This document shows positions 1-7,861 of a stretch of DNA of 32,196 nucleotides, piece after piece. Within the stretch, counting starts at the first letter, position 1; each line of letters begins with the position of its first letter. Position numbers and translations under genes: made by a program. The DNA is from Dichloromethanomonas sp964477085 (lineage in GTDB: Bacteria; Bacillota; Desulfitobacteriia; Desulfitobacteriales; Syntrophobotulaceae): positions 1-32,196 of the forward strand of contig CAYZDF010000035.1 of NCBI GenBank assembly GCA_964477085.1, given 5' to 3'. The notes beneath the pieces were generated by a model. That model ran no database searches. It was not told the DNA's origin and saw only the letters and a list, made by a program, of their open reading frames with translations.

Positions 1-49
1 TTAAGTATATATAAGATATTTAACTAGATAAGTTTTCCAAGTGGGAAAG

Positions 50-77
50 TTGAGTAATTTACGTTAATAAGTAGTAT
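50..77 (+). promoter_or_regulatory. Possible sigma-A promoter of asnB
   Basis: TTGAGT at 50-55 and TAGTAT at 72-77 are separated by 16 bases, each matching four of six consensus positions. An imperfect inverted repeat (arms 30-38 and 43-51) lies just upstream and could be an operator. This is the best promoter-like pair I see before asnB, but it is weak and the region is AT-rich. Confidence 0.3.
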
Positions 78-149
78 CCTTTTGGTAAACACAAACATAT
101 ATTACCACATAGTTGATATTGATTATCAGTATTAAGGAGATGGTTTCTG

Positions 150-1991
150 ATGTGTGGTATTGCAGGATGGCTTGATTGGAACTATGATTTATCCTCTAGC
201 CATCAAGTGATTGATAAGATGGTCGATACCCTGACCGCAAGAGGTCCTGATGCCCGTGGACAATGGACAAATAAGCATGTTGCCTTTGGCCACAGCAGAT
301 TGGCTGTAGTTGACATTGAAGGCGGCAAACAACCGATGACGCGCACTCGTGATGGTGTGGAATATACCATTACTTATAACGGAGAACTCTATAATACAGA
401 AGACATACGTCAAAAACTCTTACTTAAAGGATATGAATTTCAAGGCCACTCTGACACTGAAGTTCTCCTTCTTTCCTTCATTGAATGGGGCTTTGACAGT
501 GTGTCCAGGTTAAACGGCATCTTCGCCTTCGCTGTCTATGACAGTCGAAAGGAGACCTTGTTTTTAGCCCGTGACCGCATGGGGGTTAAACCTTTGTTTT
601 ATTATTATCAAAACGGGTCTCTGGTATTTGCCTCAGAACTGAAAGCATTACTGGCTCATCCTGATATCCCGGCAGAAGTTGATCAGGAAGGGTTGGCTGA
701 ACTCTTGATGATCGCCCCTGCCCGCACACCCGGACATGGTGTAATCCGAAATGTTAAAGAGCTTAAACCAGCTCATTGTATGATAATGACTCGTGATGGC
801 TTAAAGACATGGCCATACTGGCAGCTAAAGAGTGAACCCCATGAAGATGACCTCCGAACAACAGTAGAAAAGGTTAGATATCTGGTGGTGGACGCCGTAT
901 CCAGACAGCTTGTTTCCGACGTTCCTCTTGGTACCCTTCTCTCCGGTGGCTTGGATTCAAGTGCCATTACAGCTATCGCTGCTAATAGTTACAAGGAAAA
1001 AAATAAGATGCTTTCTACATTCTCTGTGGATTTCGTTGATAACCATAAATACTTTAAAGCCAATGATTTTCAGCCAAATCCAGATGCTCCTTATGTGGAA
1101 AAGATGTCAAAATACTTTGATACAGACCATCACTATTTCTTCTTTGATACACCTGATTTAATTAACGCTCTGGAAGATGCTGTCTTAGCCCGTGACCTTC
1201 CCGGGATGGCTGATATCGATTCTTCCCTCCTCCTTTTTAGCAGGAGAATTAAAGATGTCGTCACTGTTGGGCTGTCCGGAGAATGTGCAGATGAGGTCTT
1301 TGGAGGATATCCCTGGTTCCATCGGGAAGACCTTCAGGATGCTAAAACCTTCCCTTGGGCCATCCACCTGGATAACAGGTTCCAGGTATTTTCACCAGAA
1401 GTGATTAAGGCCATCAATGCTTTTGACTATGTTAACGAACGTTATCAGGAAGCCTTAAATGAGGTGCCTTATTCAGGTACAGAAGATGCCAGACAGAAGA
1501 TCTATAAACGAATCGGCTATCTAACTCTGACTCGCTTCATGCCTACCCTGCTTGATCGTAAAGACAGGATGACAATGGCCACAGGCCTCGAAGTGCGGGT
1601 TCCATTCTGTGATCACCGTATTATTGAATACGTTTGGAATATTCCGTGGGAGATCAAGAACTATGAGAACAGAGAAAAGGGTCTCCTGCGTTTAGCTCTG
1701 GAAGGAATTTTACCCGAAGATATTCTTTGGAGACGTAAAAGCCCTTATCCCAAAACTCATAACCCGCAGTTCTTACGTTCTCTGACCGATAAACTGTTAG
1801 CAGTATTAAATGACCCTTCTTCCCCACTTTTAACTTTAATCAATAAACAAAATATAATCGAGATGACTCAGAACCCCACAGCCAACGCGAATAAACCCTG
1901 GTTCGGGCAATTGATGGATACCCCGCGTTTATTTGCGTTCCTGCTTCAATTCGATTATTGGCTAAGGACGTATAAGATCAGGATCGTTTAA
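150..1991 (+). CDS. asnB: Asparagine synthase (glutamine-hydrolysing), AsnB/AsnO type
   Basis: Makes asparagine from aspartate, ATP and glutamine-derived ammonia in the cytoplasm. The N-terminus MCGIAGW exposes Cys2 as the glutaminase nucleophile after Met removal. Glutamine-site residues typical of the family follow: Arg50 (HSRL), Asn77-Gly78-Glu79 (YNGEL) and Asp102 (SDTE). The C-terminal synthetase half starts near residue 235 and carries the ATP pyrophosphatase loop SGGLDS at 265-270. The 613-residue length fits the AsnO-like subfamily known from Bacillus (about 614) better than the shorter proteobacterial AsnB (about 554). The ATG start has AAGGAGA at 134-140, nine bases upstream. The gene stands alone, and its 3' end faces the ParM-like operon. 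Related proteins sometimes modify the cell wall or are sporulation-specific, so a biosynthetic role for free asparagine is likely but not proven. Confidence 0.93.
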   Translation: MCGIAGWLDWNYDLSSSHQVIDKMVDTLTARGPDARGQWTNKHVAFGHSRLAVVDIEGGKQPMTRTRDGVEYTITYNGELYNTEDIRQKLLLKGYEFQGHSDTEVLLLSFIEWGFDSVSRLNGIFAFAVYDSRKETLFLARDRMGVKPLFYYYQNGSLVFASELKALLAHPDIPAEVDQEGLAELLMIAPARTPGHGVIRNVKELKPAHCMIMTRDGLKTWPYWQLKSEPHEDDLRTTVEKVRYLVVDAVSRQLVSDVPLGTLLSGGLDSSAITAIAANSYKEKNKMLSTFSVDFVDNHKYFKANDFQPNPDAPYVEKMSKYFDTDHHYFFFDTPDLINALEDAVLARDLPGMADIDSSLLLFSRRIKDVVTVGLSGECADEVFGGYPWFHREDLQDAKTFPWAIHLDNRFQVFSPEVIKAINAFDYVNERYQEALNEVPYSGTEDARQKIYKRIGYLTLTRFMPTLLDRKDRMTMATGLEVRVPFCDHRIIEYVWNIPWEIKNYENREKGLLRLALEGILPEDILWRRKSPYPKTHNPQFLRSLTDKLLAVLNDPSSPLLTLINKQNIIEMTQNPTANANKPWFGQLMDTPRLFAFLLQFDYWLRTYKIRIV

Positions 1992-2005
1992 TATTTTCGT
2001 GTCGT

Positions 2006-2042
2006 AAATAAAAAAGTGCCTCAAATTTTTACTTTGAGACAC
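2006..2042 (-). terminator. Intrinsic terminator of the ParM-like operon
   Basis: A 10-bp stem with one G-T mismatch (2016-2025 with 2033-2042) has a 7-base loop. Read on the minus strand it is followed by a T-rich tract (2015-2006). The plus-strand side lacks a clear T run, so it mainly serves the leftward operon, though the hairpin also sits 24 bases after the asnB stop codon. Confidence 0.75.
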
Positions 2043-2121
2043 CTTGTGTCTGTGTTTAGTTACAGTTCCTTTGAATATTGTTGGCATCAACTAAAATCAG
2101 TGGCAATCAGTAAATGAATGA

Positions 2122-2646
2122 TTAAGAATTCTCTCCACTTGCCGTTTGATTATTGCGAATAAATTCAATGACCTTCTCATCATCTTCTTCCCCAATGACG
2201 TTATTTAATAGAAAATTAAGTCCTGGCAGAGAGTTATGATTCATATTCTCAGAAGACTGCAGAAGCTCATCGAGTTGGAGTAAATTATCCTCTTCCGGGA
2301 GTTCGTTTTTCACCGTCATCTGATAGTCTTTACTGCTTCTGCCTTCCGGAAAATTCTTAAGAGCTCTGATTTTCTCTTCTGAGACTGCTGAAACAGAATG
2401 GTAGCCCAATTCTTCCAAAGCCAGTTCGCTCATCGGACTGTCTACGAAATTCTTGTCCATCCTCAGCACATTATTCTTTGCCCAATTATGGGAAGGAGTT
2501 CTTCCTTCATTCCCCAATAGAGCCTTTCTCAGGGCACTCTTAACAAAGGCTGCCCTGTCATCAGGCGAAATCTGGGAAAGAACACGCCATAATTCAAAAT
2601 CTTCATTTTCAGAGATATAAAATATGAGATGGCCTGACGTTTTCAT
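2122..2646 (-). CDS. Putative ParR-like partner of the actin-like ATPase
   Basis: I do not recognise this 174-residue protein by family. Residues 5-45 read as a beta strand (HLIFYIS), a helix (DFELWRVLSQI) and a second helix (DDRAAFVKSALRKALL), which is the layout of a ribbon-helix-helix DNA-binding domain. The middle is acidic and looks disordered. The C-terminus has a second compact segment (residues 140-167, GLNFLLNNVIG followed by an amphipathic helix). Its ATG overlaps the stop of the ParM-like gene by one base (TAATG), so the two are translationally coupled. In plasmid type II partition systems a ribbon-helix-helix ParR follows parM and binds the filament end through its C-terminus. By analogy this could be the DNA or cargo adaptor. 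The fold is read from sequence pattern only. Confidence 0.6.
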   Translation of the reverse strand: MKTSGHLIFYISENEDFELWRVLSQISPDDRAAFVKSALRKALLGNEGRTPSHNWAKNNVLRMDKNFVDSPMSELALEELGYHSVSAVSEEKIRALKNFPEGRSSKDYQMTVKNELPEEDNLLQLDELLQSSENMNHNSLPGLNFLLNNVIGEEDDEKVIEFIRNNQTASGENS

Positions 2647-3752
2647 TAATCAACATTTACTTTCCTGGTAAGATTGTTCACCAGGTTTGCCGCCATAATG
2701 CGGAAACCTGCTGCATTACCGAACTGAGGATCGTCGATAAGAACCTTATTATCCAGGTTCATATATTCAAACACCATTTCTCCGACTTTACCAGCCACTA
2801 GGATGGTGTGGATCCTTCCAGCCATGGGCTTCAAGGTCTTCATGACTTCCCTCGAAATATCAACGGCGAGCTGAGACAGCATTTTTTTCATGACCGGATT
2901 CAGATCTATTGCACCGTTATTCCAGGGATAAAGCCCTTTGTTAACTCTGAAAATCTTATCTAATTCTTTGTCGTCAGTTTCAATTGGATTGGCATGACTT
3001 ATGGTCATCTCTTTAAGCTTCTCCGCTACACCGGCATAAGCCCACTGTAAACCTTTTTCGATACTAAAGGAGTTGGGTGGGTCAAGCATGATCCCATCAT
3101 AGAAGGTTGCAATATCAGTGGTACGAAAGCCGGGGTCAATCACTACAACATATCCGCCGAACAGCTTGGTATTGGTCGGACTACCATCTTCGGTAAGGGT
3201 CTCTTTAATAAACACACCATAACTCTGAGGCAAAACCCGGGATCTTAGAATATTCATGCTTCGTGTCTGTCCCTTGAAAGGGCCAGAGAGAAATGTTACT
3301 GAAAATGATCCTTTCAATTCTGCTTCATATTTATCTTTTAATGATGCATAAAATTTAACTGGTACACCGGTTCCCAAATAAATATTGGTTTTGGGATAAG
3401 GCTGAGCCAGAGCCAGTCCAACGATTAAAAGAGACATGGCCTCTTCATCCGTAGACTTATCTTCATCCCAGCAATAATGGGCTTCTTTGGGATTCAAACT
3501 TTCAGCCAGACTCCCCATAAAATAATGTCTTTCTACACCGGTCGAATTGTTCTTCACTATGACATCAAGTGAAGCGATCTGCTTATCCAGGTCACTGCCA
3601 CGTTCTAGTTCAGTCTTACCTAATGTCGAGAAGATTCTCTCACTACCGTTACAAATTACCGCTGGAAACAATATCTTTGTATCGCCAAGATCAAGTTTTA
3701 TGGCACCAAACCCTGGGTCAGCACCAGCAACTAGAATATCGTTTTCGAACAC
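2646..3752 (-). CDS. ParM/StbA-like actin-fold ATPase
   Basis: A 368-residue member of the bacterial actin-like proteins, which polymerise with ATP. Phosphate-1 motif: ADPGFGAIK (residues 11-19). Phosphate-2 motif: VVIDPGFRTTDIATF (203-217). Adenosine motif: ILVAGKVGEMVFEYM (317-331). The C-terminal PQFGNAAGF (342-350) resembles the ParM family ending. The start is GTG at 3752, preceded by TAAGGGGG with about seven bases of spacing. The start codon lies 186 bases from the divergent DUF421 gene. I saw no iteron array in that gap that would mark a parC centromere. The function in a chromosome is unknown: possibilities are a plasmid or phage remnant, a partition system for an integrated element, or a host cytoskeletal role. 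No transposase or phage gene is nearby. Confidence 0.88.
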   Translation of the reverse strand: MFENDILVAGADPGFGAIKLDLGDTKILFPAVICNGSERIFSTLGKTELERGSDLDKQIASLDVIVKNNSTGVERHYFMGSLAESLNPKEAHYCWDEDKSTDEEAMSLLIVGLALAQPYPKTNIYLGTGVPVKFYASLKDKYEAELKGSFSVTFLSGPFKGQTRSMNILRSRVLPQSYGVFIKETLTEDGSPTNTKLFGGYVVVIDPGFRTTDIATFYDGIMLDPPNSFSIEKGLQWAYAGVAEKLKEMTISHANPIETDDKELDKIFRVNKGLYPWNNGAIDLNPVMKKMLSQLAVDISREVMKTLKPMAGRIHTILVAGKVGEMVFEYMNLDNKVLIDDPQFGNAAGFRIMAANLVNNLTRKVNVD

Positions 3753-3938
3753 GGCTTTTCCCCCTTATTCAACAAAATATATCTAAATTCAAACTAATTC
3801 TTATTTCATCCATTGTATACCAAAACGATGCTCTTGGGAAGATTCTCAACACTTCAAATTTCTTAATTTTTGCGGGAATAATCTTTTATTTGAAGGAAAA
3901 AATAATTAGAGCATTTTACCTTTGAAAGGAGTTCTTGC

Positions 3939-4625
3939 ATGCTTGTTGGCATTGTCCGTACCATTATCCTCTATTTAATCATCGTTCTTGTTCTAAGGGT
4001 TATGGGTAAAAGACAGATCGGCCAATTACAGCCATTTGAGTTGGTGATCATCTTAATGATCTCCGAGCTGGCCGCGATTCCCAGTCAGGACACTGGAATC
4101 CCCCTTATCGCCGGTTTACTCCCCGTACTTATACTTCTGCTCTTAGGTGTTACCATCTCACAAATATCATTAAAAAGCGAAACAGCCCGGGGAATTATCT
4201 GTGGTACTCCGACTATTCTGATCGACAAAGGACATATCCTCGAAGATGAACTCCGTAAACTTCGTTATAACCTAAGTGATCTACTCGAACAGCTCAGAGT
4301 CAAAAATATCCCGGATATCGCCGATGTTGAGTTTGCCATTTTAGAAACTAACGGACAATTGAGTGTTATTCCCAAATCAATTAAGCGACCGGTTAACCCC
4401 GAGGATCTACAACTTAATATTCCCGGTGAGGGTTTACCTTACACCTTGATTATGGATGGAGTAGTCCAGCACCAGAATTTTGCCAAAGTTGGGGTTAACA
4501 TGGAGTGGCTGGAACAAGAGCTGCAAAAAGCCAACATTAAGGACTATCGGGATGTTCTGATAGCAAGTTTTGGTGCCAAGGGAAAACTGTTTATTCAAGA
4601 AAAAGAAAAGAAGAAAATTAAATAA
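3939..4625 (+). CDS. DUF421 family membrane protein (YetF/YrbG type)
   Basis: A 228-residue protein with three predicted transmembrane helices at the N-terminus (about residues 3-20, 32-50 and 55-75), followed by a soluble domain. The family signature GKRQIGQLQPFELVIILMIS lies at residues 24-43. The molecular role of this family is not established; in Bacillus some members are linked to spores, and related genes travel with mobile spoVA operons. The C-terminus ends in a lysine/glutamate-rich tail. AAAGGAG at 3925-3931 sets the ATG start. The next gene (DUF4363 type) begins 26 bases after the stop, so the two are likely co-transcribed, a pairing I recall from other Clostridia. Confidence 0.85.
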   Translation: MLVGIVRTIILYLIIVLVLRVMGKRQIGQLQPFELVIILMISELAAIPSQDTGIPLIAGLLPVLILLLLGVTISQISLKSETARGIICGTPTILIDKGHILEDELRKLRYNLSDLLEQLRVKNIPDIADVEFAILETNGQLSVIPKSIKRPVNPEDLQLNIPGEGLPYTLIMDGVVQHQNFAKVGVNMEWLEQELQKANIKDYRDVLIASFGAKGKLFIQEKEKKKIK

Positions 4626-4651
4626 CTTCTGTCTGGTAAAGGTGGTTAGAT

Positions 4652-5032
4652 ATGCGTTCTACCCTCGTTATTATCCTTGGTTTTATCATTATATTTAGTA
4701 CCGCCAGCATCATTGCTGTTAAGATTGATCATAGTTCTGAGCTCATTCAGGATCAATTGGAGGAAGCAGATGTTTTACTTCAATCCCAACAATGGGATGA
4801 AGCATCTTCTGTGATTGCTGATGCTTATGACTCCTGGTTAGGGGCTAAAAGCTGGTGGGCTGTCTTTCTTAATCATAGTACCCTGGATAGTATTGAAATC
4901 AGTTATAAACGGTTACAACAATTTGCTTTGACCAAAGATGTTTCTCAGTCTTTAGCTGAACTCCATACCCTAAAAATATTGCTTGAGAATATACCTGAAT
5001 CCGAATCTTTAAGGTTGAATAATATTCTGTAA
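4652..5032 (+). CDS. DUF4363 family protein
   Basis: A 126-residue protein with one N-terminal membrane helix or signal anchor (residues 4-23). The extracytoplasmic part is helical, with the family pattern of W-D-E-A at 47-50, W-W at 68-69 and the NHSTLDSIE stretch at 74-82. It ends in the NNIL motif typical of DUF4363 proteins. It lies directly downstream of the DUF421 gene with AAGGTGG before its ATG and is probably in the same operon. Function unknown. A partner role with the DUF421 protein at the membrane is inferred only from the gene pairing. Confidence 0.75.
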   Translation: MRSTLVIILGFIIIFSTASIIAVKIDHSSELIQDQLEEADVLLQSQQWDEASSVIADAYDSWLGAKSWWAVFLNHSTLDSIEISYKRLQQFALTKDVSQSLAELHTLKILLENIPESESLRLNNIL

Positions 5033-5085
5033 GCAATTATGATAAAACTGTTGGAAAGAAAAGGGATATCAAATTAATGAAGAAG

Positions 5086-5115
5086 TGTAACAATGAAGTA
5101 TTATTCTGTAACAAT
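5086..5115 (+). repeat. Direct repeat upstream of the yihY-like gene
   Basis: TGTAACAAT occurs at 5086-5094 and exactly again at 5107-5115, a spacing of 21 bases or two helical turns. It lies in the 145-base gap before the YihY-type gene. The arrangement suits a tandem operator on one DNA face but could be chance. Confidence 0.35.
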
Positions 5116-5177
5116 CATCCATACAACCTTGAAGTTAGTTACTGTTTGAGGGATGCTTCACGTTAAGGAGTGAGATC

Positions 5178-5999
5178 TTGAATCGCCGTCGGTTATTATG
5201 GAGGTTTTGGGAACTGGTCAATCAAAATGAGTTAATGGCTTTGGGAGGACAGGTGACGTATTATATGATCCTGTCCTTTTTTCCTTTGTTGATCTTGATT
5301 CTGTCTTTAGCTGGATATGCTGATATCAGCAGTGAGCAGGTTTTTGAAGATTTTAAATACTTATTACCTGAAGAAACCTATCTGATGGTAGAAAGTATCG
5401 TTTATGAGATTTTTTCTGCCCGCAGCCCTACTCTCCTCTCTGTTGGTATGTTGGGAGCCATCTGGGCCTCTCTTAACAGTATCAGTGCGTTGATGAGAGG
5501 GATGGTTAAGGCCTATGGTTTAGAAGAAGAGCGTTCTTTTCTCAGACTCAAATTACTATCTCTTTTGTTGTTGATCATCATGATCACGACTTTCCTACTT
5601 TCCTTCGGTATCCTTTTCTTGGGAGAGATGTTTGGTGATTGGCTTTTTGATATGATGGGGGCAACGAGTATCTTTCCCGCCCTTTGGCAGAAGACACGCT
5701 TGATGATTCAATTCATGCTGCTGGTTGCTACGTTTATTGTAATCAACCGCATGGCGACAGGTTCCATTTATACCACGCGGATGGTCATTCCAGGTTCACT
5801 ATTTGCGTCAATGGGATGGATTGCAATCTCGTTGGCCTTTTCCTTTTATGTCCGACATTTTAATAATTACACCGTTACTTATGGGAGTATCGGAGGAGTT
5901 ATGATTCTCCTTCTGTGGCTAAATTGGAGCATAGAGATATTCTTATTGGGATGTGCTCTGAATGCGGTCCTCATTGAGTATAAAAAGAAAAAGAAATAA
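5178..5999 (+). CDS. YihY/BrkB family inner-membrane protein
   Basis: A 273-residue polytopic membrane protein with about six hydrophobic helices. The family hallmark ALGGQVTYYMILSFFPLLI begins near residue 21. The C-terminal YGSIGGVMILLLWLNWS segment is also typical. It was once annotated as ribonuclease BN by error; the real role is unknown, with export or envelope functions proposed. The start is TTG at 5178, supported by TAAGGAG at 5164-5170 with seven bases of spacing; no ATG lies in a better position. It ends in a lysine-rich tail. Gap to the DUF4363 gene is 145 bases, so it may have its own promoter. The gene ends before a bidirectional terminator shared with lysA. Confidence 0.87.
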   Translation: MNRRRLLWRFWELVNQNELMALGGQVTYYMILSFFPLLILILSLAGYADISSEQVFEDFKYLLPEETYLMVESIVYEIFSARSPTLLSVGMLGAIWASLNSISALMRGMVKAYGLEEERSFLRLKLLSLLLLIIMITTFLLSFGILFLGEMFGDWLFDMMGATSIFPALWQKTRLMIQFMLLVATFIVINRMATGSIYTTRMVIPGSLFASMGWIAISLAFSFYVRHFNNYTVTYGSIGGVMILLLWLNWSIEIFLLGCALNAVLIEYKKKKK

Positions 6000-6107
6000 T
6001 TGAGAAAATTTATTAACCGCTTTTTAATTAGTCTAGGTTCAAGTATTTTGATTTTTTGAGTAATTAAAGAGTAGATTTGCTTATTTATGAATTGAAAGAA
6101 AGTGATC

Positions 6108-6141
6108 AAAAAGCCGTGGAAATTCAAAATCCACGGCTTTT
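6108..6141. terminator. Bidirectional terminator between yihY-like gene and lysA
   Basis: A perfect 12-bp stem (6109-6120 with 6130-6141, core GCCGTGGA) has a 9-base loop. It is flanked by A and T runs on both sides, so it can terminate both the rightward membrane gene and leftward lysA. Confidence 0.88.
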
Positions 6142-6200
6142 GTACAGCCAATATTAACTAACAATACCTTGTTGCTCTTTAACAGAAGACAATAGCTAAA

Positions 6201-7454
6201 TTATAAATCTGAAAAGTCTAAAGTTACAAAGTAATCTTCGATGGTCTCTGCTCTTCTGATCAGCTTAACGCTTCTATCCGGTTTTAATAACAGCTCTTTA
6301 GAGCGAAGTTTTCCATTATAGTTGAAGCCCATAGCATGACCGTGCGCGCCGGTGTCATGGATGACGATGGTGTCACCGATATTGATCTTGGGCAGCATTC
6401 GATCGACTGCAAATTTATCATTGTTCTCACAGAGACTGCCAGTCACATCATATTTTTGGTCTGCTTCGGCATTTTCCTTTCCTACAACAGTAATATGATG
6501 ATAAGCACCATAAATACCCGGCCTCATCAAGTCAGCCATACAGGAGTCCAGCCCCACGTAATTTTTATAGATATCTTTCTTATGCAAGACTTTAGCAACA
6601 AGATATCCATAAGGTCCGGTGATTACTCTGCCACATTCCATGGCAATTCTTATGGGATGCAGTCCGTTGGCAACGATAAGCTTGTCGTAAACCTCTTTGA
6701 TTTTTTCTCCCACATATTCCAGATTAACCGGTTCCTGCTCAGGACGGTAAGGTATACCGATCCCGCCACCCAGGTTGATGATCTCAATCTGAATATCCAG
6801 TTTCTGTTTAATTTCCACAGCTAACTCAAACATCATTCTGGCAGTTTCCACGAAATAATCAGGATCGAGTTCATTGGAAATGACCATGGTATGCAGACCA
6901 AATCTTTTAGCACCAAGACTTCTAACTTTGGCATACCCTTTCAGAAGCTGCTCTCTTGTCACTCCGTATTTTGCATCTTCAGGGTTTCCAATAATGGTGT
7001 TACCCCCTTGCCGAAGGGAACCAGGGTTATAGCGGAAAGAAATCATTTCTGGTATTCCGGCTTCTTGGGCCAGGAAGTCAATATGAGTAATGTCATCCAA
7101 ATTGATGATAGCACCAAGTTCTCGGGCTTTTCTATATTCTTCTGCTGGTGTATCATTGGATGTAAAAACGATATCTTCACCCTGCAGCCCTACTTTTTCG
7201 GACAGAATTAGCTCCGGCAGAGAACTACAGTCAGCTCCTAATCCTTCTTCTTTCAGAACCTTTAAAATATGGGGATTGGGAGTAGCTTTTACCGCAAAAT
7301 ACTCTTTAAACCCATTGGCCCAGGAGAAAGCATTTTTTAGTCTTTGCACATTCTTCCTGATAGCTGTTTCATCATAGATATGAAAAGGAGTACCGTACTC
7401 TTGAACAATTTGTTCAAGTTGTTGTGCAGAAAATGGCAGTGTTTTTTGTACCAA
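6201..7454 (-). CDS. lysA: Diaminopimelate decarboxylase
   Basis: Converts meso-diaminopimelate to lysine, the last step of lysine synthesis. It is a fold-type III PLP enzyme of 417 residues. The PLP lysine is Lys56 in EYFAVKATPNP. A glycine-rich GGGIGIPY loop, the ECGR motif and CENND (catalytic Cys from the partner subunit) are all present. GLHTMVISNE replaces the more usual GLHCHIGSQ, a variant I associate with a clostridial/Bacteroidetes subfamily, so substrate preference is well but not absolutely supported. The lysine riboswitch upstream independently confirms a lysine role. The start is TTG (7452-7454) with AAGGAGGG at 7461-7468 and six bases of spacing. In Bacillus subtilis lysA also lies beside spoVA; here scp, trpS and other genes separate them. 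Confidence 0.93.
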   Translation of the reverse strand: MVQKTLPFSAQQLEQIVQEYGTPFHIYDETAIRKNVQRLKNAFSWANGFKEYFAVKATPNPHILKVLKEEGLGADCSSLPELILSEKVGLQGEDIVFTSNDTPAEEYRKARELGAIINLDDITHIDFLAQEAGIPEMISFRYNPGSLRQGGNTIIGNPEDAKYGVTREQLLKGYAKVRSLGAKRFGLHTMVISNELDPDYFVETARMMFELAVEIKQKLDIQIEIINLGGGIGIPYRPEQEPVNLEYVGEKIKEVYDKLIVANGLHPIRIAMECGRVITGPYGYLVAKVLHKKDIYKNYVGLDSCMADLMRPGIYGAYHHITVVGKENAEADQKYDVTGSLCENNDKFAVDRMLPKINIGDTIVIHDTGAHGHAMGFNYNGKLRSKELLLKPDRSVKLIRRAETIEDYFVTLDFSDL

Positions 7455-7477
7455 GTAAATCCCTCCTTAAATACAAT

Positions 7478-7507
7478 AAAAAAAGTTTACGAGGACTACC
7501 CGTAAAC
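7478..7507 (-). terminator. Riboswitch-controlled terminator before lysA
   Basis: Stem 7485-7491 with 7501-7507 (GTTTACG/CGTAAAC) is followed on the minus strand by seven T residues (7484-7478). It sits between the lysine aptamer and the lysA ribosome binding site, where ligand-bound aptamer would favour termination. Confidence 0.85.
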
Positions 7508-7555
7508 CGTGAAAATTCGATGAAGGTAAATTAATACCTGTTTCAGTGGTTTAAA

Positions 7556-7715
7556 GATAGCGCTTCACTCCTTGATGGAATGACAGTCTTATACTATTCT
7601 CAGTATAAGCCCAGCTGGTGTCTCGGCCAGAATCCAGCTTCGGCAGTTATCCCTTTCAGTATTTCTCTTTGACTGCCGTCTCAAAATACCTACTTTTAAT
7701 AACCGCACCTCTATC
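7556..7715 (-). promoter_or_regulatory. Lysine riboswitch (L-box) aptamer
   Basis: Read on the minus strand, the segment opens with GATAGAGGTGCGG (7715-7703) and closes with a GCGCTATC end (7563-7556) that pairs as P1. Between them are AGTA, GAGACGGC, an AAAGGGATAACTGCCGAAG block and a long P4-like stem, ending in ACTGTCA. These are the conserved elements of the L-box class. It lies between a clear promoter and an intrinsic terminator ahead of lysA, so lysine should switch lysA off by premature termination. The P1 limits are read by eye and may be a few bases longer. Confidence 0.92.
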
Positions 7716-7737
7716 CTCTTATATAAACTTAAAAAGA

Positions 7738-7766
7738 ATAATACCATAAATACGTGATACTGACAA
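7738..7766 (-). promoter_or_regulatory. Sigma-A promoter of the lysA transcript
   Basis: Minus-strand TTGTCA (7766-7761), a 17-base spacer and TATTAT (7743-7738). Each hexamer matches five of six positions. The predicted start falls about 15 bases before the riboswitch aptamer. Confidence 0.8.
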
Positions 7767-7861
7767 CTTTTTTGGACTATTTCGTTCTTATATCATGAGA
7801 AAAATAATGTATTCAATCTAAATAGTCCATCATTTTATAATTGGAACTCATACATATCAAC

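Noticed and set aside
3753..3938. Centromere-like parC repeats upstream of the ParM-like gene
   Set aside because: I looked for iterated direct repeats in this AT-rich gap and found none that stand out; also no convincing promoter pair.
6336..6824. Plus-strand frame of 162 codons inside lysA
   Set aside because: Antisense shadow of a well-supported gene, with no ribosome site or protein-like composition.
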